Origin: Ancylostoma caninum
Lineage: Eukaryota > Nematoda > Chromadorea > Rhabditida > Ancylostomatidae
NCBI GenBank assembly: GCA_037903475.1
Contig: JBAJFG010000615.1
Span: 1-64,000, forward strand
Direction of reading: 5' to 3'
DNA: 64,000 nucleotides
The translations under genes and the position numbers were made by a program. The notes beneath the pieces were generated by a model. The model was not told where the DNA came from, did not search any database, and saw only the letters and a list, made by a program, of their open reading frames with translations. Positions 25,110 through 37,756 of this stretch are shown here, piece after piece; the stretch's first letter is position 1; every line of letters starts with the position of its first letter.

Positions 25110-25827
25110 TACTCAGAACCTCTGCAACAACTATTTAACCAGTTTCTGAGAAACTAGTTTCAGATCGCATCTAGAACTAGTTTTTCAAAGGCTGGTAAAA
25201 TACTACTTCCCTACTAAATAGTTGCAAATGAAAAGCTTGCAAAATAGTTGTTTTGACCCCTTCCTTGTCAATTAGTTGTAAAGTGAAAAGCTGGTTAATT
25301 ACTTGATCTGACCATTTCCTTGCTAAATAGTTGCAAAATGAAAAGCTAATAAAATATAAATATAAAAAATAAAAATAAATAAAAATAATAATAATAAATA
25401 AAACAAAAATACAAACATAACATTATTTGAATATCTGCTTTGAGAACTTTCAAAAAATCGAGACAAACTCTTAAAACTATTCACGCTTCGTGTGAAAGCG
25501 AAGTAACCGCAGCTCTTCATTATATGGGACCGCTAAAATGCCTTACCATATACGAAGGATTCTTTCATTTCCACGTGATAGCTGGAGAGTACCAGCGCAA
25601 AGCTAGTAAAATAGTTGGCTTGGAGGAAGCTGGTGGAATAGTTGCTTCGACTTCCTTGTAAAATAGTTGAAAAGCTGGTCGGCAACTATTTTTTCTAGGC
25701 TTGTGGTGACGTCACACTAGTTTGCAAGCTGTTTTTAGCGAAAGCTTGTAAACTATTTTAATTGAGCTTGTTTACAAGTTGTTTTCGGGAAATCCTTGTT
25801 TGAAACTTGCTCCAGGGGTTCTGAGTA
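25110..25827. mobile_element. TIR element packed with degenerate short repeats, family F
   Basis: The ends TACTCAGAACC(T/C)CTG are inverted. The interior holds about ten degenerate copies of AAATAGTTG(C)AAA-TGAAAAGCT in both orientations, plus an A/T-only block at 25345-25410. Noncoding. Confidence 0.55.
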
Positions 25828-26547
25828 TCTAGCAGTGTTAGCGTTTTTTTCTGTAATGTATGACATATCAACTTTTTGGTGGATAAAATGAAAATAAAAG
25901 GATAGATAAATGATAACAAAACTTACTAAACCTAAACTCGAACCAATCCATGGTTGTATAATGTGGTTCATTTGATGTGATTACCGAAGTGATTCGACCA
26001 ATTAAATTCGACAACGAAAAAAATTCGCATCCTATCCTGGCTCCACTTATTCTAAATTTAGGAAAGCGCCTGTGAAGCCTGAATTCAGTTTGCATTGTAG
26101 TGCTCGTTCTGAGCAACATTCAGCAGACTGCTTCAATCTACAAGTTTGAAAACATTGGTCAGCGTCATTAAAGAGTGAGTGAGAGCGAGAAAGGGAGAGA
26201 GATCAAGAAGCTGGGATAGAATGCTAGAAAAGCACTAGCTTGAACCTTCAGAAGAAAAACAGCATAGCAATAATCCGCGAACAGATGTATGAATTTCTGA
26301 ACTTTCATGAAGAGCAATGCTAGCACTGTCCGTATGTTCTGAAGAGCTGTTTGATGGGCATTTTGAAGAAGACTACAAACTTCGAAAGTAACTAAGAACC
26401 ACCCCAGGCGGATAAATTGCTCCTAAACGTAACTCGTAAATTGTTTAGTGATTGACACAAGCACATATTCAACACATTAACGGCGAGTACCAAGTTCTTT
26501 ACAACGACGTGACAATAGACTATAAATCTGAGGATTCATGTGCTTGT
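25828..26547. other. 3' flank of the acyltransferase gene
   Basis: No AATAAA was found close downstream of the stop on minus. A GA-rich run lies near 26171-26205. No other feature. Confidence 0.4.
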
Positions 26548-29500
26548 TCATGGCTTTAACGACTGCCGCCATCTGTGCAGAACGAATTGGTCGAGGGTGC
26601 CGTAGAGGAACTTGATGGCGAAGAAACACACTATGAAGTAGAGGACGAACAGCTGAAAAATGATTTCGTGAGCTAGGAGGCTATGAGCAAGAACACTGAG
26701 CAAATAGATCCACATACCTGCAGAGGCCTAAGGAACATCACGTGGTACGCCACCACCGAGATGACGAACATCCAGAAGCAGAAGCAGAATCGCTTTCCGA
26801 TTGCCAGCTTCCTCGGCTCGTGTGTCTACAAACCAATGCACATAATTACCTTGCTACGTACCACAGAGGGGACTACCTGACGCGGGAAACTTACGTTCCT
26901 CCACACTCGCTGTCCCTTCTCCACACAAAATCTTCGATTGTAAGGCTTGGGTTCTGAGTAGAATTGTTCTAAGGTGGCCTCCTTTTCCAACCACAAACTA
27001 AATGCATGTCTTCCAAACAATGAGGGACGATGCTTGGAGCGCAAAAAAAAACTATTAAAGGCAAATGCGGGTATTGTGACGCATACAAAGCGAAGACGAG
27101 CGGAATTGAAATTCTAGACATCGGAAGTCATAAACCAAAAATGAAAAATCCGAAAAATCCGTGAACTATCCAAGTGAGGGTACGGCGAAACTATAGCTGA
27201 AGGGGACCTCTTCTTAGATGAGCTAGCAAAACTCTTGAAAGAATTTAATAAAATCGATAAGAATTTTGTGTTAGCTTGACATCAATCAACATCTTCATCA
27301 TTATTTTTTGATCCTTGTTCCGAATATATAAAATCAACCCATTGACGACGGTGTGGCTCCCTGATGAGCCACGGCTTTCTTCGCATGGTCAAGTTCGAGA
27401 CATCACTAAGCCCTAATGATTTCAGCGATTTTTAGAGGGTGATGTAGTATGAGTTCTCAGTCAATACGGCTATGAAAATCTACAGTGATCATCTGAACAA
27501 AAGATTTGGAGCAGGGGAAAAAAGCAAGAAATTGAAGAAAGGTGAAAAAAGCGAAAAACATCGCGGTCGTCAATGGGTTGAAATCTTCAAAAATCAATGG
27601 CTTCCAATAATTGTCCTTCGAAATTATTAAAATAAAATTATTGGAATGATTATTAAATAGTTATTAAAATAATAAATTACGACTACCCGAGTGCCTAACA
27701 TTACGGAAACTCCAGATTTTTTCAACGTCCCCCTCCCACATCTTGTCTGTATTATGTATAGCAACAACTAAATAAGTAACTCTTAAATGTTGAAGTGAAG
27801 TCGTAATATGTGAGGAATTTAACGTACGCATATCTCCGGACATCTCAGCCAGAAGACAAGATAATGATAGTTCGATTATTATTTTAATTTCAACATCACT
27901 GGCTGCTCTCTGGTCAAAAAAAAAAAGAATGTGCAGAACCGTCCGAAAATTTTCACTTTACAATCTGAAAAACTCTAAATTTTGGTGGTTTTCTTCTCGT
28001 GAGCCTGAGGAATTTAAGTGAGGAGAAAAATTGGCATGCCGGAAGTCTGAGGAAGAAATTCCACTCGTCCTTGATTTAAAAGAAGTAAACTTTTCTTACT
28101 CATTGAGCCAACGACCGCAATCCGCTTCACCCTTCGGCACCTCACTAATCAAGATCTTCTTGATGTGGAAATGCACCTCGCGAGGGCAGTCGCCCTTCAA
28201 GATGAGGTCTACCTGCAATATACAGGGTAACTACAACACGGGTAACATCTCTGCAAATGCTTGAGTCAGTGACTCCTCGCTAGTAAAATCCGTTCAAGTT
28301 GTTAACAGCTGTTTACCGAGAGTATGGGAACGGTCGACGGTGAGTGTGGCGCGTTGTCCCTAGAGAAAGAGGGCCTGCCCAGCTCCGTGATTAGTCAATT
28401 CGTCGAAATGCCCCCGATGCCTCCCCACTCCCCTTCCAGGTGAAACACTACACCCCATGTCCTAATGCATGACCACATTGATGGTCCACAGAAACTTCTT
28501 CTAGGAGGACTTGTGAGTTCTCGTGAACGTGTGAGATAAAAATTGGATTTTAAATACACCATCACTTCATCGCTCCAACCCTAGGATGGGAAAACATGCC
28601 ATACCTTCCCAGCACTCGGCATTATTGGATTTGTCAGTGGGATTGTACTCCTGACGCCAAAACTTACGAAAATTACAATGGCAGTAAAGAAAAACAAAGA
28701 CAAAACAACCAATGCAAACGTGACCTAAGCCTCACCTCGGACTGCACAATATTATAAGGGTACGCAATAGAGATATCGTAGACGTATGAGACAAAGTTCG
28801 CTGAAAATAAACAAATACGTGAATAATCATGGACATTTCAGCCTAACCATCCGAATTTATCTATTTCTCACGCCGCTAGAGTGTACTCACTACGGCGAAG
28901 AATATAGTGGAGTCAAAAGGAAAACAAATGACATACTCAAAGTGAACACTTTCAAAATCAAGCTGGGTAGGCTGCTTCATCGAGTCAGCGGCTGAGAATA
29001 ATGCTGCTAGACTGTGAAATAATGCAGTTAGACCCCTCATAAGCCCAAGGTAGAAGAGCGCAACTAGCGATTTAGGAACAGACCAGTGGTTCGATTTGTG
29101 AACGTTACCGAGAAAGGTCGAAGATTCTCGCTCAACCAGATTGGACGAGTTCCTTGGGCAGAATGTGGCACATTTTGCCAACTTCTTCATTACTGTGATC
29201 GTTGCCTAGATGAGTCGCTATGACATTCTATGCAGTTTTTGTCTGTAAAACTCTCCCAATTTAGAAGAGCGACTAGGCCGCAACATTCCTAGGAACGTTC
29301 ATGAATCTCACAACAGAGGTGGATGATTCCGCGCTCTTTCCACTACTTCAACAAGTGTTCTGGCCCGGAATTTCTACTGCCGAAGAAATCCATATATGGG
29401 CATTTCCTGTTCCATTACTAGAATTTCTCCGCCCTCGTTCCATGTGGAGATGAACAGGTGCCACCGATCATCCTAATGTTGTAGCTGGCTCAAGTGTAGT

Positions 29501-31504
29501 CTCGACACCGTGTACCACCCTTTTCGTGTGTCGGGCTTCTGTTAGGTTTACTTCAAGAGATTACCACAAGATTCGTTCATGTAGCGTGGCACCGGTGCTC
29601 AAAAGTGGCCGAAGGTCTTAACTGACCAAGGAAAACATCACCGAGTAGGTTTCACAACGTGATGACATCGACAGGACAACTAATACCTTGCACAAATTTA
29701 GTAGAAGACACCTAGTGGATGGAAAAAAATAGAAGAAAAACTTTGAAACGAGTTTTTCTTTACGAACCTTCTCTCATCTTGGTCAAAAGATGGTAGAAGC
29801 CAGCCACGCGAGGGTACAACAGGTGCTTCAGCGGCTTCAGACCGTGTTTCTTCGCGTACTCCAAGCTCTTCGTGGTCGTCCACGGAGACTTGTCCGTGCC
29901 CTCTGGGAAAAGTAACAGCTGAAAGTATCTGTTACACCGCTGTGCATTTGTTGCTACCGTATCTCCACTGCTTAACTCTAAATTATAATTATAGTAAGTA
30001 GCAAACAAAAATCTCACTACAAACCTGATAATTGTTATTCATACTCTTGTAGTAGTCGATAGCCGAGTCGAAAGTAACCGCGTCTTTCTCCATGTTTCGC
30101 TGGAGAAACAAGAAATGTGCAGCCGACATGCCAAACCCTGCAACATAGAAATGGAGGCTCCGGGTGAGCTGGACAAGGAGATCCTCAGAAGCGTTCACCA
30201 GCTCCTGGAAGACTCTGCAACTGCGCTTTGAGGGAGATTTTGTTGGAAGTGATGAGCCACGGGTTCATTTGGTACAGCGCAGACCACATGTACATCCAAT
30301 CTAATCTGAACATAGGTACTAGATATTTTCGAATACCAATAATCTATCTTTTCTCCTATGAATGCTAACTTATTGGTTAAACCAAACTGTACGGTCTCCC
30401 CTCGAATCCAGTTATGACTCTGAGCGATCGTACAAGTTGCTTGCTTTCTGGAAGGGGAGGGGGAGAAGAGCGAAAACTTTTGTTATCATTATCTTTATTC
30501 AATACGCCACTTAAGTTAGATCTGAAGAAGACAATGACAAAGCATGGCTTGATCGAGAAAAATATCCAGTAAAGCTAGAGAAAGTTGAAGCTAAAGTGAT
30601 AAAGCCTCAATTACGCTTTCCCTCAAGAATGGGCCCAAATGTTCTTAGAAAATCATTTTACGATGTAAGAACACCTTATTTGTTCTATTTTCACCAATAT
30701 ACATTACTCATTTGGCAGCTCCAATCATTTAACGTTTGAAATAATCCACAATCATTTTATTTATTTATAAACCTCCAATAGGTGAGGCCCCTTTTGGTGA
30801 GAACCCCGTTTTATCACACTCTCATCCCTCCCTGGCCACGAAAAAATCCCTTCCAAGAACACTTTTGGTTCGTACTTATTACTAGAACTTTCAATGACAC
30901 AAGCAGTGGCTTGCACGTCGATTGCATCAAAAACCTTCGGATTAGAACTACTCGAGCGTGACCACTTCATGTGTCCATGAGCCATGATGGTTCTGCGCCT
31001 ACCTCGTCCTATGGTTCATAATAATCAGTGCAGGCTTGTCGTACTCGATCTCGTCACCAGACACTCGTACCCGCATCCCGAAGATCAGCTCCAGGAAACC
31101 CTGAGATGTGCTTCGTTTGGCGTGTTTGGAAACTGCTCCGCATGGCCAAGTGAAGTCATGGTTCAAAAGAATGCGGCCGGACAAATAAGTTCGGCTGAGG
31201 ACACAACTGTGCATGCATTTTTCTCAGCCTTTTTCTGGCGAACCACGTATAACTTACTATTGGGACCATCATCCAGAAGCTGACGGATCGATCCATGAAC
31301 GACCGCCATGTTGTGTGTCTACCGAGAATGATGAGGATGAGGAATCTAAATAGGGACATATGTGGTAGCGTGCAGGTCTGATCAGAACGAAGACAAAACT
31401 CACGTGGAGATTATGTAAGCACCAAAAAGAGAGCTCCATAGGATAGTTATGCCAAAAATCCAACCAATCAACGGTCGAATCAGATTGAAAAGTGATCTGA
31501 GCAT
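26548..31504 (-). CDS. LCLAT1/ACL-8-like lysophospholipid acyltransferase, 11 exons, 383 aa
   Basis: Exons (minus strand): 31504-31404, 31345-31258, 31100-31003, 30305-30199, 30137-30025, 29918-29768, 28800-28736, 28212-28100, 26997-26895, 26825-26718, 26652-26548. All junctions are GT-AG, keep phase, and end at TGA. The product has an N-terminal hydrophobic segment (about 11-45), the PlsC acyltransferase HX4D motif NHRTRLD at 92-98, and FPEGTD at 173-178. It also has the family block around VDLILKGDCPREVHFHIKK (242-260) and two hydrophobic segments near 325-345 and 350-367. Length and motif order fit the LCLAT1/AGPAT8 family. Members acylate lysophospholipids such as lysophosphatidylinositol and lysocardiolipin in the ER. 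The C. elegans relatives ACL-8/9/10 remodel the sn-1 chain of phosphatidylinositol. The exact orthologue was not determined. Nothing looks broken, so the gene is probably functional. Introns hold foldback debris (27331-27584). The start is the first ATG that opens the frame; an upstream ATG at about 31525 closes after six codons. Confidence 0.93.
27331..27584. mobile_element. Short-TIR MITE in intron 8 of the acyltransferase gene
   Basis: TCAACCCATTGACGAC at about 27335 is mirrored by GTCGTCAATGGGTTGA at about 27568. The interior is A-rich and noncoding. It sits in the 1.1-kb intron between exons 28212-28100 and 26997-26895, which it helps explain. Confidence 0.5.
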
Positions 31505-31524
31505 CTAGCGTTTCCGGAGATTCA

Positions 31525-31537
31525 TTGATTCTGAAAA
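31525..31537 (-). promoter_or_regulatory. Probable trans-splice (spliced leader) acceptor of the acyltransferase gene
   Basis: On the minus strand GAGTTTTCAG precedes an A at 31530, 26 nt before the start codon at 31504. TTTTCAG is the nematode acceptor consensus. No upstream coding exon was found, and the short leader distance fits spliced-leader addition. A 5' UTR intron is the alternative. Confidence 0.5.
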
Positions 31538-31722
31538 CTCAAGTTTATGTCAGTGTTGGTAAAACTAAAAAGCTTTTAGCACTGAGCAATGAGGAAAAGA
31601 AGAAAGACGAGGAATACAGGCCAAACATGAGATGAGGTATTACCACAAGGTCGAGACACAATAACGAAAATTGTCAGGCACAGTAGAGTTTTCAAATAAT
31701 CGAAATACACTAGAGCGTATAG

Positions 31723-31866
31723 TAGCACGATGATATTATCAGGGGATAACCAATATGTAAGAGCTGAATAGCGGGTTTTTGAGACATGGAGTGGGAACAG
31801 CCAGAACGGAAAGAAAACAACAGCTCATTACGCATAAAACCAGGCCCTGATAATATCATCGTACAG
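31723..31866. mobile_element. Small foldback element (MITE) upstream of the acyltransferase gene
   Basis: The ends are inverted copies: ACGATGATATTATCAGGG near 31727 and CCCTGATAATATCATCGT near 31847. They enclose about 100 unrelated bases. No coding capacity. It lies about 200 bp upstream of the probable mRNA start, so it may sit in the promoter. Confidence 0.6.
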
Positions 31867-32786
31867 TATCAATCATCAAAAAGATATGATCAGTGCCATT
31901 GTTGAAAGTGGAGTTTTTCACTATAATCTAATTACGCATTGAGCTATCCAGATGAAATTCGACGATTTGATGAGGATCGAAGTACTCTTTCTTCACGCTG
32001 CACAACATTGACATTAACTGCTTCCAAATAAAATTTGTTGCATGTCCAAATTTAAAGCTTCCATTAAAACGCTGGTTCTTCGTTTGTGTTGCGTCATTTC
32101 GATTCGGGAAGGAACCATGTATTCCGAATCTCATTTTAGGTCAAAAATCTGCTGTAAAACTAACTACCGTAGTTCTTCCTTTTCGGTGAAAAGGTGAGAC
32201 TCCCAACTCAAAGAAAGTTAGGAAAAAGGATTTTCCATAATGTCCGAGGAAAAGCATACATTCAAATGTAGGATATTTACATAACATAACCGGACATTTA
32301 TATATGCTATTCTGATGCTCAGATCAAATTTCTAATGCTGTCGATAATCGTGATATACGACGAAACAGGTTTTTGCTAAAGTCGATCGAACAATTTTGTC
32401 TTTCCATTTGAGCAGCAAAGGTTAATTTAACAGTGACACTCTGGTGGAAACAACAATGTGCCCGATCAGTGTCAATTTTTCCCTCATCCAAATTTCCTTT
32501 GGATGTCCGGAGGTGAGTTATATCCAATCCAGAGGTGAGTTATAGCAAAAAATTCTCTTGTCGAAACGGCGCTGATCATATCTTTGTGGTCACTACTGTG
32601 CATATGCGCCCACAAAAAAAGGTGCTAATGCGTGGACGTTTGGCAGGCGAATGGAGAGCACATTTTCTTTTGAACTCTTCTTTCCCTGCAATGTGCAGTG
32701 AGAAGAGCGATCCAACCGAGAAGCGCATCATCGCTCTTTGACGGCTGCAAGCTTGCAAAAATATAATAGGATTCATGCCACTCAAT

Positions 32787-32799
32787 TCGACAACCGCTA
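32787..32799 (+). repeat. Target-site duplication, 13 bp, RTE fragment (left)
   Basis: TCGACAACCGCTA abuts the GAA tail. The identical sequence lies at 34166-34178. Confidence 0.85.
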
Positions 32800-34165
32800 T
32801 TTCTTCTTCTTCCTGGCTTATTTACCAGCGTCTGGGGTCGGCGTTTCCCGTGCGATTGCGCCGCTTTCTCCGGTAGAACACGTCCTTCTTACTAAGCCCG
32901 AGAAACCGCATACATCTTCAATCCTGTCTAGCCACCTAGTCTTTGGTCTTCCTCTCGGTCTACGTTCTTGCACAGTGATGTTCATTGCTGATTTGGCGAC
33001 TGATCTGTAGTCACCTCTCAATACGTGACCGCACCAGCGTAGCCGCGCCTCTCGCATCTTTGCCGTAATGGTTGTTACTCCAAACAGTGAGCGTACGCCT
33101 TCCGTCGAGACGAGTAATCCCGTGAATCCAGCGAAGCATTCCTTTGTGTGGAGGGTCTGCTCATGTCTTAAGTTGGTCGGCCAGCTTTGCGCTCCATACA
33201 GCGCAACAGGTCGGACTATTATGCGAGAAATCTTTGACTTCAGCTGCAGCGGGACCTTCCTATCGCACATTACATCCGTTACCTGCCTCCACTTGCTCCA
33301 CGCAGCGTCCGCTCTACACTCAGCTTCCATCAACGTGTTACCATCCGTTGAGATAAGGGATCCGAGGTAATTATGCACGGAGACATTTGGAAGTTCCTCA
33401 TTATCGATGGAAAATTGTGCCAGGTGTTTGTTCTCCGCATTTGAGGTACTCTGCTTTCTTTATGTTAAGTTCCATCCCATTCGTTCAAGCCGGTCTTTCA
33501 AAGCTTGTGCCTCTTTCTGGAGTTCCTCCCCGGTGCTTGCAGCAAGTACGACATTGTCTGCATAAAGAAGCGTCTATGGTGGTCTTGACTGGAGACCACT
33601 CGATACTGTGTGTATGCAGAGAATGAAAAGAAGCGGTGAAAGTACGGGACATTGATACCCCCCACTCGGACATCAAACTGTGCTGTTGTTCCTGCAGCGC
33701 TTCCGACTGAACTCGTGACCTTCCTGTAGAGAAGATGCACCCATCCGACGTACTCTTCAGAGACGTACATACGTACACCTGCAACTTCCTCTTCCTAAAT
33801 CGGCTGCGCTGATTCCAACGCCGGATTTGCCGATGGTATTGGCGGGTCTCTAGCCACTTCTTGAACGCATCCTTCTTCCTCTTAACAACGCCTTGAACCT
33901 CCTCTGACCACCACCACGTCTGCTTGTCGATGAACGGTCTTCATGGTTTAGTGGACTTGAGGTTTTGCGCTCCTTCGATGATTGCTGGTTTCAACCACGA
34001 CCATTTCTTGTTGGCGTCCCCGGAAGTTGCAGCACTCACTGCAACGTTGACCACAGCTTGCAATTCTGCCTCACACTCAGCCATGTCCCACCATTTGATT
34101 CATTGTAGCGAGATCACTAGTCACATAGGACGCCGATGTTGATAAAGAAATTATGAAAAAAGAAC
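32800..34165 (-). mobile_element. RTE-type LINE fragment, internally deleted and decayed
   Basis: On the minus strand it reads, in order, the endonuclease-RT linker (WWWSEEVQGVVKRKKDAF near 33920), RT motifs (WVHLLYRKV near 33740, YADNVVLA near 33565, a variant of YADD) and the long C-terminus (33378-32818, ending GRPKTRWLDRI). About 260 residues between linker and RT core are missing compared with the intact copy at 44814. Frames change at least three times. The 3' end is a short GAA tail at 32800-32812, like the intact copy. Confidence 0.88.
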
Positions 34166-34178
34166 TCGACAACCGCTA
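34166..34178 (+). repeat. Target-site duplication, 13 bp, RTE fragment (right)
   Basis: TCGACAACCGCTA, identical and in the same orientation as 32787-32799. It marks the 5' end of the inserted copy. Confidence 0.85.
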
Positions 34179-35678
34179 CACAAGAAAAAAAATGAAATCG
34201 TGAAACTCTCCAGTATCCTACAATCAATCTATTAACATTCCGATGACATCAAACCACACGTTCCACGTTCCACGTTCCTACGTCGGGAAAACTCTGAAAA
34301 GTTCTACGTGATACACTGGGCGCGGTAACGCCTCGACGTTGAGGATGCTACGAAAGGTTTGAAAAAATGGTACAAAAAGAGATGAAGTGATTTGGCGCAG
34401 TGAAACAGTGGGATTGTACATATCAGCGCATTTATTTCAACGAGTTCAATACGACTCGATAAGTCAACAATCTAGCTAGGAACCACCACCAAGAGTTGTT
34501 GCATTTAGTTTAACCGCTTCATAAAATTTGTAAATTGCGTGGGATGTGGACATTGTACGCAAAAATATACAATCCTGTTTGATAGGAGCCCAATGTCTAC
34601 GCAAAGTTGCATAGGTGTTTTGGAGCAACCGCGTACCCTACCCGATCGCCGTCAAATCCTTAGCATTATGTTAATAAAAGTAGCAAAAAATAGGGCAAAA
34701 TAAAGGTGGAAGGGAAGAGGAACAAAATGTGGTTGAATCACTCGCCTTTACTTATGCCGCATCATGTTTAAAGAAGTTCTTAGAAGGGAACGAACATGAT
34801 TCAACTTTAAGCCAGGATAGCCATTTCAAGGACGATGTAGGGAGAAGATCACTCCTTTATGGAATTACGTGTAGTTTAAGAACTTGGACTCCAACGTGCA
34901 CTTTTCCGCATTTGTTTAGAATGAAAAGACTGTTGATAGTCCCCACCACATGTATTTCTGCATTTACATGTGAAAGTTACATGCTCCTTTTCAGTTCACT
35001 CCTTAGTTCATTCCACCCTAAGTAACAAGAAGTAATGAGGAGACTCGGCAAATGTGTATGTAATATAAGAATCTCACATTTCTCTGGTGCCAGTTAATAG
35101 TCAGCGAGAGTTCAAGTGCTATCCCCAACGAAAACACTAGCACGTTCAAATTCGACGACGGGGACATCACTGAAGAGCGGAAATGACACTCCTACACGTA
35201 TGTGCAGAGCTTTCGTTGAGTGAATAGCAGGTTTCGTGTTGCGAAAAGGCTAAAATTTGGCTACCCTATTCATAGGAAAAGCAACGTTATTCAGAGGACT
35301 TGACCGAAAAAACTTTCTCTTCATTTTATGGCATCAAAGTGCTGGGTGGGCCATGTTTTCCGCGAAAACCAAAAATGTGGAAAACTAAAACGTAAAAGAG
35401 AAAGCTAAGGATAAATGAGCAAGACATTCACTATCTATGGATGTAATATTTTCTAAGCAACAGAAGAGGTGTAACGAAGCAGCTAAGCACTATAAGGGGC
35501 TAATAAAAAGGATATTTATTTGAAAATCATTTAGTTGATATGTTTATCTCAGTGGGCCAAAGGTGCATCGCAAAAAAAAAGAACCAGAGAAGTTTGAACA
35601 CAAAATCCGCGCCCATGTTCGCAAAAGAAATTTCTTGGTTACATATAAAACGAGTGACAAGGTCGTTCTGTAGTATCA
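34179..35678. other. No supported gene
   Basis: ACGTTCC is repeated three times at about 34258-34279. The 98-codon frame at 34729-35025 has no motif. Confidence 0.4.
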
Positions 35679-36230
35679 GGTTGGTGCAAAATTAATTGCC
35701 GAAACTAACTTTAGTTCAAAGTGTTATAAAGCTAATTATTCCCTAACAATCAAAGAAAATGAGATGCTTCTACAATGAAAACTGAGGTCGCAAAAATCTA
35801 AAAACTTTTGGAAAATGATTTCGGCATGCTCTAGATCAGCAACCTGCTGTTGTTACAGGTTTGCTTCTAGGAGTGATTTTCAGATGGAATAGGTCTGAGG
35901 AATGAGGAGAATGAATGAGAATTTCGATACCTTACTGCGCCAGTTTTTACCGGGCGAGTGTTTAGGTGAGAGGCTTAGCACTGCCCTGGAGCGGGGGAAA
36001 GGCTGATTCTGTTCACCACTGCCAACTAAATCCATGGCAAATTTCGGGACATCCACTCAAAATTACAATACCAGGACTCTATGTTCAACGCTCGACCAGG
36101 TTGGAGAAGGCTGTGGTCAGTTACGCCCTTACAGCACCATCGAACTCCTGACACAACTTCCCTGAAGGGATGATCTGATTTAGGAGAACTTAGAGGTGGG
36201 GAAACTTCTCTACCCACTTTCATTCGCATT
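35679..36230 (-). mobile_element. Mariner fragment, 3' half
   Basis: The left end CAGGTTGGTGCAAAATTAAT matches the mariner terminal-repeat consensus. Minus-strand residues REVVSGVRWCCKGVTDHSLL near 36105-36165 match the transposase WWDxKGV block and the copy at 10.4 kb. The element is truncated near 36230 and has stops. Confidence 0.65.
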
Positions 36231-37357
36231 TATTGTTATCGCGTAATAACCGAGCTTCACCGGTAGTAATTACTTGCTCTAGCAATGTGTCGTTTTAGGG
36301 CGAAAAAATAACTTAGAAAAAATGTCGCAGCGGATGAGACGCTGGTCGTCAGTCAGATCAAGGGCTGTTCACTTCCGCACCTTTCTTATCCTGTCGATTG
36401 GAATCAAATGTTTTGAAACTGTAATGAGCATCCATCCCTGAGCTCAACGTCCGAATGAGAAGATTTGATTAAACGACTGTCCTCTACACTTGGTCGCCAA
36501 GGAACAACCTGCTATCACGACAATGGTTGTCCCTGGCGTTCAAAATCTCTGGAAGATAATTTTGCGAACCAGTAGCTCGCTGTCCATTGAAAAGAAGATT
36601 CCGAGCCAAAACAAATGCAAGATCACCAGATACCTATGGTGAAAAGTGATCGAGTTTGAAGTCATTAACCATGATCGCCCAAAAATCGCGTCGTTCGCGG
36701 CTCTACGAAGATGTACTGAGAAGAGCGAGCCAGAATGTTCAAGCGGCTATTGTTGGCTTGAAATTGTTCAAATTCACAAAAGAAAAATTTTATTTATGCA
36801 TGCCCCAAAACGGCAATTAATTTCGCATCAACCTGATACATACATTATGGAAGGTGACGAAGATTTACCAAGATCCTGATAAGAATGAGGACTCATGGAA
36901 CTTGAGAAGTGGAGAAGTCTTTCTAAATGCCCACTCTCACTTTTATAATGTAGAATTAAAAGATGTGCTAAGAAAATAACAAGATTTTGAAGAAGAATGA
37001 CATGTAGAGAAGATAATGAAGTAGAACATGAAAAAATATGAAGAAGAAATAGTATGGAAATTAAGAAATAAATAGAAAAATGGTATGGAAAGAAAATAAC
37101 AAATAAAGCTGAATAAAGCTGGCTCTACAAATACCCTGCTGAAGCGTTATGACCTATTGGTCCTGCTGATCTCTTTTTCAAATTTGATTCCAATTACACT
37201 GCTATTAGAATGGGTTGATATGTAGATATGATAAAGGAACGGGAGGAAATATAGTTGAAATAGTGCGAGTGACGTGCACTGGGTCTCTGGATGTGACCCA
37301 CATATCCGCACGAATCGATCGCACAGAAAGAGAAACTTTTGTGATTCCCTGGATGAG

Positions 37358-37531
37358 TCAGTCGCGCCCCAACTCGTCCTTCCATCTCTCGAGTCGACCA
37401 CTTTTTCGTCGAACTACCTCGTCACATAACTCGGCGTTCTTCTGCTGTATAAATAGTTCAATAGCGACTATATCGACTCGACTTTCCTCATTCTTAGTGG
37501 CTGCAATTATCGCGGAGGAGTCCTGTTCCTG
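37358..37531 (-). CDS. Candidate terminal exon, unidentified gene
   Basis: The frame is open from a CTTCCAG acceptor at 37532 to TGA at 37358-37360. It encodes 57 charged residues, including IIAATKNEESRVDIVAIELF and RRKSGRLERWKDEL. The composition looks coding and helical; the family is unknown. Sixty bases inside it (37414-37473) are repeated exactly at 38338-38397. It may be the end of the gene with exons at 39.4-40.6 kb, but connecting phases were not proven. Confidence 0.35.
   Translation of the reverse strand, partial: QEQDSSAIIAATKNEESRVDIVAIELFIQQKNAELCDEVVRRKSGRLERWKDELGRD
37414..37473. repeat. 60-bp exact direct repeat, copy 1
   Basis: Identical to 38338-38397. Lies inside the candidate exon 37358-37531. 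Confidence 0.9.
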
Positions 37532-37756
37532 CTGGAAGTTGATGTTTCTTCAATTGACTGGGAGAAATTAGCGGCACCACCCTAATCCCTATAATGCAAA
37601 GGATTCACTAATGATTGGTTGGATTTTTTAGGACCGAATTCCGAAATAAGAAGGCTAAGAACTCCCAATAGTAGATGAAATCATGAGAAATATGTACGTC
37701 TACAAAAAAAGCTGCTGAATCTACAAGTAGGGGGAACTAAAAAAAAGCAGAAACCT

